A stretch of DNA of 6,375 nt from Oscillospiraceae bacterium. GTDB lineage: Bacteria; Bacillota; Clostridia; Oscillospirales; Acutalibacteraceae. A program made the position numbers and the translations under genes. The notes beneath the pieces are model-generated. The model did no database searches. It saw only the letters and a program-made list of their open reading frames with translations, and was not told the origin of the DNA. Positions 1 through 4,575 of this stretch are shown in pieces; positions within the stretch are counted from its first letter, which is position 1, and every line of letters starts with the position of its first letter. The stretch is from the NCBI GenBank assembly GCA_003486665.1, contig DNGF01000121.1, positions 4,237 to 10,611 on the forward strand, written 5' to 3'.

Positions 1-2
1 TT

Positions 3-1172
3 TTATATTCTTGCTACGCCCGAATCACGAGCCGCCTGTGCAACTGCCGCCGCAACGGTCTTGCCGACACGGGGATCAAACGGCTTCGGAATGATGTAAT
101 CCGCTGAGAGCTCCTCATCGGAAACAAGGCCTGCAAGCGCCTTTGCCGCTGCAATCTTCATTTCTTCATTGATATCACTTGCGCGGACATCAAGTGCACC
201 GCGGAAAATTCCCGGAAATGCGAGAACGTTATTGATCTGGTTCGGGAAGTCGCTTCTGCCTGTTCCGACAACCGCCGCGCCTGCCGCCTTTGCAAGGTCG
301 GGCATGATTTCGGGAACGGGGTTAGCCATGGCAAGAACGATCGGATCCTTAGCCATCGACTTAATCATATCCTCGGTAACAACACCGGGAGCAGAAACGC
401 CGATAAAGATATCTGCGCCCTTCATCGCATCGGCGAGTGAGCCTCTGAGGTGGTTCTTGTTTGTGAAGTCCGCGATATCCTGCTTAGCCGGCTTAAGGTC
501 GTCGCCATCGCAGATTATGCCCTTACGATCGCACATGATGATGTTGCCCATGCCCATACTTGTAAAGAGCTTTGCAATCGCAACGCCTGCCGCACCCGCG
601 CCGTTGAATACAGCTGTGCAGTCCTCAATCTTCTTGCCGACAAGCTTCAAAGCGTTGATGATACCTGCCGAGCAGATAACGGCTGTGCCGTGCTGGTCGT
701 CATGGAAGATAGGAATATCGGCTTTCTCCTTAAGCTTTCTTTCGATCTCAAAGCATCTCGGAGCGGCGATATCCTCAAGGTTGATTCCGCCGAAGCTGCC
801 GCAAAGCAGAGCAACGGTGTTTACAAACTCGTCAACGTCCTGCGTTCTGATGCAAAGAGGGAAAGCGTCAACGCCGCCGAACTCCTTGAAAAGAACGCAC
901 TTGCCCTCCATAACGGGCATACCTGCTTCGGGACCGATGTTGCCAAGACCGAGAACAGCCGAGCCGTCGGTGATAACGGCAACGAGATTTGAACGGCGTG
1001 TAAGCTCATAGCTTTTGTTGATGTCCTTCTGAATTTCCAGACACGGCTGAGCAACGCCGGGTGTGTAAGCAAGCGAAAGGGCATCCTTATTGTCAACCTT
1101 TGCTCTTGCAACTACTTCTATCTTACCCTTCCACTCATAATGAAGTCTAAGGGATTCCTTTGCATAATCCAT
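3..1172 (-). CDS. Malic enzyme (malate -> pyruvate + CO2), short bacterial type
   Basis: Oxidative decarboxylation of L-malate to pyruvate with reduction of NAD or NADP, in the cytosol. The 389-residue length fits the short bacterial malic enzymes (YtsJ-like), which lack the C-terminal phosphotransacetylase-like domain. The N-terminal malic domain carries the catalytic Tyr36 in AYTPGVAQPC, Lys91 in the segment EGKCVLFKEFGG, and metal ligands Glu133-Asp134 (LEDIAAPRCFEIE) and Asp158/159 (FHDDQHGTAV). The C-terminal Rossmann domain starts with NGAGAAGVAIAKL (residues 190-202); Asp215 ends the second strand. The family motif SDFPNQINNVLAFPGIFRGA is present at 307-326. The start is fixed by AGGAGGA, 8 nt upstream of the ATG. 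The gene lies 21 bp after the Ldh-family gene and is very probably cotranscribed with it. NAD versus NADP preference cannot be read safely. Complete at both ends; any terminator lies outside the window. Confidence 0.95.
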   Translation of the reverse strand: MDYAKESLRLHYEWKGKIEVVARAKVDNKDALSLAYTPGVAQPCLEIQKDINKSYELTRRSNLVAVITDGSAVLGLGNIGPEAGMPVMEGKCVLFKEFGGVDAFPLCIRTQDVDEFVNTVALLCGSFGGINLEDIAAPRCFEIERKLKEKADIPIFHDDQHGTAVICSAGIINALKLVGKKIEDCTAVFNGAGAAGVAIAKLFTSMGMGNIIMCDRKGIICDGDDLKPAKQDIADFTNKNHLRGSLADAMKGADIFIGVSAPGVVTEDMIKSMAKDPIVLAMANPVPEIMPDLAKAAGAAVVGTGRSDFPNQINNVLAFPGIFRGALDVRASDINEEMKIAAAKALAGLVSDEELSADYIIPKPFDPRVGKTVAAAVAQAARDSGVARI

Positions 1173-1193
1173 TGTAATTTTCCTCCTGTTAAA

Positions 1194-2303
1194 TTATTTC
1201 TCCCACGGGAATACATAGTTAAGCTTGAGGTCGTCGCGGACCTTATTCATTTCAGCCTGAACGGATTCATTTATCGGCACGCCGGAATCCTTTCTCTGAA
1301 GCCAAACGTTGTACTCCTTCTCGCCTGCCGAGAAGATATGGTCATGACCCGGTGCCTTCTTGGAAGCACGAACAGAGCGAATAATCTCGCCTGCCTTTTT
1401 CCTTGTAAGCTCCTCGCCGAGGAAGTGACCTGTATCAATGGCAATAAAGAAATGACCGAGATGATAAGGTACCAGATTGCCGTTCTCGTCCTTGCCGTCA
1501 AGAGCCTTGCCGTAATTGCCGTCCTGGAGAGCAGCCGAAAGAAGCTCGATAACCATAGCGTAGCCGTAGCCCTTGTATCCGCCGAGAGCCTCACCGATAC
1601 CGCCGAGGGTCGTCAAAGCGGCTGTGCCGTTACGGATCTTTTTAAGTGCTTCACCTGCGTCGCCCTCAACGGGATTGCCGTCGATATCAATAACGGTACC
1701 CGGATGAACCGGCTCGTCGATTCTTGCATAATACTCGATCTTGCCGTTCTGCGTGATTGAGGTTGCACAGTCGATTACAAAGTTGAAATCCTCATCGGTC
1801 GGAATACCGATCGTAAGCGGATTGGTGCCGAACATACCCTCAACGCCGAAGGTCGGCGCAACCGACGGACGTGCATTTGTACCGGTGATACCGATACAGC
1901 CTGCCTTAGCAGCCATTGAAGCATAGTAGCCCGCTATACCGTAATGGCAGGAATTACGAACGGCAACCATGCCCATACCGTATTCCTTAGCCTTTTTGAT
2001 AGCCATTTCCATCGACTTGTAGCCGATGACCTGACCCATACCGTCATGGCCGTCAACAACAGCCGTTGTCGGAGTTTCCTTAATAATCTCAAAATTTGTT
2101 ACAGGATTCTGAATACCTGCCTCAATTCGGTCAATATAAATCGGCTTGAAGCGGTTGCAGCCGTGGGATTCAATTCCTCGTCTGTCCGATTCGAGGATAA
2201 CGTCAACGACGATCTCGCAGTCCTCAGCCGGAACGCCTACGCCCTTGAACGCATCAACCATAAAATCATGCAGTGTTTTCCAATCGCATACAACTTTTCC
2301 CAT
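1194..2303 (-). CDS. Ldh-family (malate/L-lactate dehydrogenase type 2) oxidoreductase
   Basis: A NAD(P)-dependent 2-hydroxyacid dehydrogenase of the Ldh_2 family (YlbC/AllD/ComC-like fold), unrelated to classical Rossmann-fold LDH/MDH. At 369 residues it is full length for the family. Visible family motifs are DRRGIESHG at 40-48 (Ser46-His47 expected in the active site), RNSCHYGIAGYY at 116-127 (His120), GTNPLTIGIP at 159-168 followed by VIDCATS, and GYKGYGYAMVIELLSA at 242-257 (Lys244). The substrate may be malate, L-lactate, ureidoglycolate or another 2-hydroxyacid; sequence alone does not decide. The malic enzyme 21 bp downstream favours malate (giving oxaloacetate) or lactate (giving pyruvate). 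The start is supported by AGGAGGT, 6 nt upstream of the ATG. glpK ends 52 bp upstream, so the gene may be read from the glpK promoter, from a weak local promoter, or from both. Confidence 0.93.
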   Translation of the reverse strand: MGKVVCDWKTLHDFMVDAFKGVGVPAEDCEIVVDVILESDRRGIESHGCNRFKPIYIDRIEAGIQNPVTNFEIIKETPTTAVVDGHDGMGQVIGYKSMEMAIKKAKEYGMGMVAVRNSCHYGIAGYYASMAAKAGCIGITGTNARPSVAPTFGVEGMFGTNPLTIGIPTDEDFNFVIDCATSITQNGKIEYYARIDEPVHPGTVIDIDGNPVEGDAGEALKKIRNGTAALTTLGGIGEALGGYKGYGYAMVIELLSAALQDGNYGKALDGKDENGNLVPYHLGHFFIAIDTGHFLGEELTRKKAGEIIRSVRASKKAPGHDHIFSAGEKEYNVWLQRKDSGVPINESVQAEMNKVRDDLKLNYVFPWEK

Positions 2304-2331
2304 AATAATACCTCCTATGTTAAATAAATAA

Positions 2332-2359
2332 TTTATAAATTAAGATTGATTTTTATCAA
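2332..2359 (-). promoter_or_regulatory. Possible internal promoter for the dehydrogenase-malic enzyme pair
   Basis: On the minus strand TTGATA (2359-2354) and TATAAA (2337-2332) are separated by 16 bp, each one base from the sigma-A consensus. The -35 overlaps the glpK stop codon. The DNA is very AT-rich, so a chance match is quite possible. Confidence 0.3.
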
Positions 2360-2361
2360 TC
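2344..2361 (-). repeat. Perfect 7-bp inverted repeat over the glpK stop codon
   Basis: GATTGAT and ATCAATC flank a 4-nt loop and include the TGA stop of glpK. On the transcript the hairpin is followed by UUAAUUUAUAAAUU rather than a run of U, so it is not a convincing intrinsic terminator. It could slow RNA decay or mark a processing site between glpK and the dehydrogenase gene, or be chance in AT-rich DNA. It also overlaps the possible -35 of the internal promoter. Confidence 0.45.
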
Positions 2362-3867
2362 AAAATCGTCCTCCTGCGCCCAGTTGCGTGAACGTTCAAC
2401 GGCTCGCTTCCAGTCCTCACAGAGCTTATCTCTGACCTTCTTATCCATCTTCGGGATAAATACCTTCTCGACCTCGCGGTTCTTTTCAATTTCTTCGGGA
2501 GTCTTCCACATACCGACGCAAAGACCTGCAAGATATGCCGCACCGAGAGCAGTGGTTTCAACAGTCTTCGGACGGTTGACAACGGTTCTGATAAGATCTG
2601 CCTGAATCTGCATCATAATGTTGCTGACGCTTGCGCCGCCGTCAACTCGAAGCTCGGAAAGAATGATGTTTGAATCCTTTGTCATAGCTCTGAGAAGATC
2701 GGTCATCTGGAAGCAGATCGATTCAAGCACCGCACGGCAAAAATGAGCGCGGTTAACGCCTCTCGTCAGACCTACAATAGTTCCTCTTGCGTACATATCC
2801 CAATACGGAGCGCCCAGACCGGTGAATGCCGGAACCAGGAACATTCCGTTTGCATTTTCAACGCTTTCGGCAAGCTCGTCAACACGGGGAGCCGTATCTA
2901 CCATGTGAAGCTCATCTCTGAGCCACTTAATAACGGAGCCTGCATTGAATGCGCTGCCCTCGATCGAATATGTAGTCTTGCCGTTAATGCTCCACGCAAC
3001 GCCGGTAAGAAGATTGTTTTCCGAATGAACCCTCTTTTCGCCCGTGTTCATGAGCAGGAAGCAGCCTGTGCCGTAGGTGTTCTTCGCCTGACCGGGATTG
3101 AAGCACGCCTGACCGAACAGTGCAGCCGGCTGATCGCCGATCGCGCCGCAGATGGGAACGCCCTCAAGCTCTTCGATTCCGATAATGCCGGGGGCAACGG
3201 TGCCGTAAATTTTGCTTGATTCAACGGGTTCGGGAAGCATACACATCGGAACGCCGAGCTTTTCGCAAAGGAACTCGTCCCACTGAAGCTTGTCAACATC
3301 AAAGAGCATGGTTCTTGAAGCGTTGGAATAGTCCGTAACATGAACCTTGCCGCCCGTCAGATTCCAGATAAGCCATGTTTCAACAGTACCGAAAAGGAGT
3401 TCTCCCTTTTCCGCCCTTTCTCTCGCACCCTCAACATTATCAAGTATCCACTTGATTTTGGTGCCGGAAAAATATGCGTCAATAAGAAGTCCCGTATGTT
3501 CGCGGATGTAATCGCCGAGTCCCTCTTCTTTAAGATGTTCGCAAAGCTCCGCGGTACGGCGGCACTGCCATACTATTGCATTATATATAGGCTTACCCGT
3601 TTCCTTGTCCCATATAATAGTTGTTTCACGTTGGTTCGTTATACCTATTCCGGCAATTTCTTTAACATCAAAATCGCCCGAATTGATAACAGTTGAAATA
3701 GAGTGCATCTGGCTGTAGAGAATGTCCATCGGATCATGTTCGACCCAGCCCGATTTCGGGTAGATCTGATCAAATTCGTTTTGCGCCTTGGAAACAATAC
3801 GTCCGCGCTTATCAAATACTATCGCGCGTGAGCTTGTCGTTCCCTGATCAAGTGCCAAAACATACAT
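2356..3867 (-). CDS. glpK: Glycerol kinase
   Basis: Phosphorylates glycerol with ATP to sn-glycerol 3-phosphate in the cytosol, trapping glycerol and feeding glycolysis or lipid synthesis. From the chosen ATG it is 503 residues, the normal length (about 495-505) for this FGGY-family kinase. Visible features are the N-terminal phosphate loop DQGTTSSRAIVFD (7-19), the glycerol-contact motif NQRETT (78-83, Arg80-Glu81), Tyr132 in the first FGGY signature, GAIGDQPAALFGQ (241-253, catalytic Asp245 and Gln246), the second signature around FTGLGAPYWD (348-357), and the ATP-site segment ELRVDGGAS (405-413). The start is the ATG at 3867, 7 nt after AAGGAGGA; an in-frame ATG at 3954 would add 29 residues of phenylalanine-rich, non-family sequence lying on leader structure. 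The histidine that PTS HPr phosphorylates in many Firmicute GlpK proteins is not visible (SSKIYGTVAPG region, 217-227). No glpF or glpD is adjacent within the window. Confidence 0.97.
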   Translation of the reverse strand: MYVLALDQGTTSSRAIVFDKRGRIVSKAQNEFDQIYPKSGWVEHDPMDILYSQMHSISTVINSGDFDVKEIAGIGITNQRETTIIWDKETGKPIYNAIVWQCRRTAELCEHLKEEGLGDYIREHTGLLIDAYFSGTKIKWILDNVEGARERAEKGELLFGTVETWLIWNLTGGKVHVTDYSNASRTMLFDVDKLQWDEFLCEKLGVPMCMLPEPVESSKIYGTVAPGIIGIEELEGVPICGAIGDQPAALFGQACFNPGQAKNTYGTGCFLLMNTGEKRVHSENNLLTGVAWSINGKTTYSIEGSAFNAGSVIKWLRDELHMVDTAPRVDELAESVENANGMFLVPAFTGLGAPYWDMYARGTIVGLTRGVNRAHFCRAVLESICFQMTDLLRAMTKDSNIILSELRVDGGASVSNIMMQIQADLIRTVVNRPKTVETTALGAAYLAGLCVGMWKTPEEIEKNREVEKVFIPKMDKKVRDKLCEDWKRAVERSRNWAQEDDFD

Positions 3868-3874
3868 ATTATTT

Positions 3875-3882
3875 TCCTCCTT
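3875..3882 (-). promoter_or_regulatory. Ribosome binding site of glpK (decides the start)
   Basis: AAGGAGGA lies 7 nt upstream of the ATG at 3867, at ideal spacing. It favours the 503-residue protein over the longer in-frame reading from 3954, where no comparable site precedes the ATG. Confidence 0.9.
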
Positions 3883-3912
3883 GATTAAAATGAACAGACT
3901 AAAAAAAGAACG

Positions 3913-3938
3913 AAAAAACAAACTGTTCCGAAAAACAG
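3913..3938 (-). terminator. Possible attenuator hairpin in the glpK leader
   Basis: In the leader transcript CUGUUU and GAACAG (5 Watson-Crick pairs plus one G-U) enclose a UUCG tetraloop at 3938-3923. It is followed at once by UUUGUUUUUU, and a second U7 tract lies at 3907-3901. This has the layout of a weak intrinsic terminator between promoter and start codon. Terminators in glp leaders controlled by the GlpP antiterminator are known in Bacillus; whether this one works is inference. The stem is short and GC-poor. Confidence 0.4.
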
Positions 3939-3980
3939 CCGATTCCCCGTTCATTGAATACGTTTCATATAATAACCGCC

Positions 3981-4020
3981 GCCTATTTTAGGCAATGGCA
4001 CAAATTGTGCAATATTGCCT
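3981..4020 (-). promoter_or_regulatory. Dyad and alternative hairpins at the 5' end of the glpK transcript
   Basis: Reading the minus strand, arms AGGCAAT (4020-4014) and ATTGCCT (3996-3990) enclose an inner odd palindrome, GCACAA-T-TTGTGC (4010-3998). A second hairpin, GCCTA-AAA-TAGGC (3993-3981), shares the bases GCCT with the first, so the two cannot form together. The dyad begins only a few nucleotides after the predicted transcription start. It could be a repressor operator, a 5' stabilising stem-loop, or a switching RNA element. The sequence shows the symmetry; the role is inferred. Confidence 0.5.
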
Positions 4021-4031
4021 TAATTAAAGAT

Positions 4032-4060
4032 ATTGTACCTTATTTTTTCTGAAAAGTCAA
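4032..4060 (-). promoter_or_regulatory. Sigma-A promoter of glpK
   Basis: TTGACT (4060-4055) and TACAAT (4037-4032) are separated by exactly 17 bp on the minus strand, each one base from consensus. Predicted transcription start is near 4025, giving a leader of about 155-160 nt before the glpK ATG. Confidence 0.8.
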
Positions 4061-4191
4061 CACTGTTTATCCTCTCAATATATAAATAAATGTATAAATT
4101 CAACAAAAAAGCACTGTTTTCGGCTTGCTTCCGAAACGAATTGAAGCCATGTGTGAAGTCGTTATTTTTTTCGAAAGATAAAGCCTTTTCT

Positions 4192-4222
4192 TTGTCACCA
4201 ACCTTTCCTTTTCCCATACAAT
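4192..4222 (+). promoter_or_regulatory. Promoter candidate for the Cys-rich peptide gene (sigma-A or SigE/SigK-like)
   Basis: CATACAAT at 4215-4222 matches the -10 of SigE-type sporulation promoters and also contains TACAAT, a good sigma-A -10. Upstream, TTGTCA (4192-4197) is a fair sigma-A -35 but at a long 19-bp spacing, while CACC (4196-4199) sits 15 bp from CATACAAT and resembles a SigK-type -35. No SigE-type -35 is evident. Predicted start is near 4229, leaving a short leader before the ribosome binding site. The sigma class is undecided. Confidence 0.5.
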
Positions 4223-4237
4223 GTTAGTGTAAGACGA

Positions 4238-4245
4238 AAGGAGGT
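4238..4245 (+). promoter_or_regulatory. Strong ribosome binding site of the Cys-rich peptide gene
   Basis: AAGGAGGT is a perfect Shine-Dalgarno sequence ending 6 nt before the ATG at 4252. It is the main evidence, with the terminator, that this very short reading frame is translated. Confidence 0.85.
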
Positions 4246-4251
4246 CAGAAC

Positions 4252-4377
4252 ATGGGTTGCTGCAATAACTGGATCCTTATCCTCATAATCATCCTCTTAT
4301 TCTCAGAGTGCGGTTGCGGCTGTGGCTGCGGAAACAACGGTACATCGTTCCTCAACAACAACGGTTGCGGTTGCTGA
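4252..4377 (+). CDS. 41-residue Cys/Gly-rich peptide with a hydrophobic segment
   Basis: A 41-residue peptide of unknown function. It begins MGCCNN, continues with a strongly hydrophobic stretch at 7-17 (WILILIIILLF), then the repeat ECGCGCGCG (19-27), an Asn-rich linker (NNGTSFLNNN, 28-37) and a terminal GCGC. Eight of 41 residues are Cys and eight are Gly. Translation is supported by AAGGAGGT at 6 nt spacing, an upstream promoter candidate and a strong terminator 15 bp after the stop, so it is a single-gene unit. Similar tiny peptides (hydrophobic stretch, then Cys-Gly repeats) occur in Clostridia and are sometimes labelled 'chorion class high-cysteine HCB protein 13'; I recall this and have not checked it. 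Possible roles are a spore-coat or envelope component cross-linked by disulfides, a metal-binding peptide, or a small membrane peptide. The 11-residue hydrophobic run is short for a full membrane span. It lies divergent from glpK with no evident functional link. Confidence 0.8.
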   Translation: MGCCNNWILILIIILLFSECGCGCGCGNNGTSFLNNNGCGC

Positions 4378-4391
4378 CATTAGCTGAGAAA

Positions 4392-4430
4392 GACGCCTGC
4401 GGACAGATGTCTGCGGGCGTCGATTCTTTT
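4392..4430 (+). terminator. Intrinsic terminator of the Cys-rich peptide gene
   Basis: A 13-bp stem (4392-4404 with 4409-4421, two G-U pairs) closes an AGAU loop and is followed by GAUUCUUUU. It is GC-rich and starts 15 bp after the peptide's stop codon. It isolates this gene from the downstream apbE operon. Confidence 0.85.
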
Positions 4431-4453
4431 AACGCTCTTTAAAAGAATGAGCG
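4423..4453 (+). repeat. Second inverted repeat just after the terminator
   Basis: ATTCTTTTAA (4423-4432) and TTAAAAGAAT (4439-4448) form a perfect 10-bp inverted repeat around CGCTCT. An overlapping pair, CGCTC (4433-4437) and GAGCG (4449-4453), would compete with it. The first arm includes the terminator's U-tract. It may back up the terminator or be a remnant of another element. Confidence 0.5.
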
Positions 4454-4524
4454 AAAATCAAATCGAAACCGATACGGAATATACAATTATAATATTGTTA
4501 ATTTTTTAATTAGTTGCCTTTCTA

Positions 4525-4553
4525 TTGAATTTGTCTTTTTTTCATAGTATAAT
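4525..4553 (+). promoter_or_regulatory. Sigma-A promoter of the apbE operon
   Basis: TTGAAT (4525-4530) and a consensus TATAAT (4548-4553) are separated by exactly 17 bp. Predicted transcription start is near 4560, only about 16 nt before the first ATG of the ApbE frame, which bears on its start choice. The surrounding DNA is AT-rich, but this is the best match upstream of the operon. Confidence 0.75.
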
Positions 4554-4575
4554 ACATTAAATAGCAGCTTATTAA

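Larger units (their letters stand above)
3868..4251. other. Divergent intergenic region between glpK and the Cys-rich peptide gene
   Basis: These 384 bases hold no convincing protein gene. The left 155 bases are the glpK leader with its hairpins. 4032-4060 is the glpK promoter. 4061-4190 is AT-rich spacer in which I see only a short hairpin at 4118-4136 and no clear function. 4192-4245 holds the promoter candidate and ribosome binding site of the small peptide gene. A 65-codon minus-strand reading at 4020-4217 is rejected: it has no ribosome binding site, runs through the glpK promoter, and resembles nothing I recognise. Confidence 0.7.

Noticed and set aside
169..1011. 280-codon plus-strand frame opposite the malic enzyme gene (and a 180-codon frame at 450-992)
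   Set aside because: Shadows of a gene with full malic enzyme motifs; no independent protein family features.
1140..1760. 206-codon plus-strand frame opposite the dehydrogenase gene, with 1944-2327 and 2146-2331
   Set aside because: Antisense shadows of a conserved gene, without ribosome binding sites or recognisable domains.
2743..3219. 158-codon plus-strand frame opposite glpK, with 3340-3696
   Set aside because: Antisense shadows; glpK motifs run continuously across both.
3868..3954. 29-residue N-terminal extension of GlpK from the ATG at 3954
   Set aside because: The extension is unlike any GlpK N-terminus, overlaps the hairpin and U-tracts, and the normal start has an ideal ribosome binding site.
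4061..4119. Direct repeat CACTGTTT at 4061-4068 and 4112-4119, 51 bp apart, upstream of the glpK promoter
   Set aside because: Spacing near five helical turns is tempting for an activator, but two copies of an 8-mer in a few hundred bases are expected by chance and the flanks do not match.
4101..4136. Hairpin TTTCGG/CCGAAA followed on the minus strand by a T6 run, as a terminator
   Set aside because: The T run begins 7 nt after the stem and there is no minus-strand gene upstream of it to terminate.
4020..4217. 65-codon minus-strand reading frame between glpK and the Cys-rich peptide gene
   Set aside because: No ribosome binding site before its ATG, it runs through the glpK -35 and -10, and its Lys/Asn/Tyr/Ile-rich product reflects AT-rich noncoding DNA.
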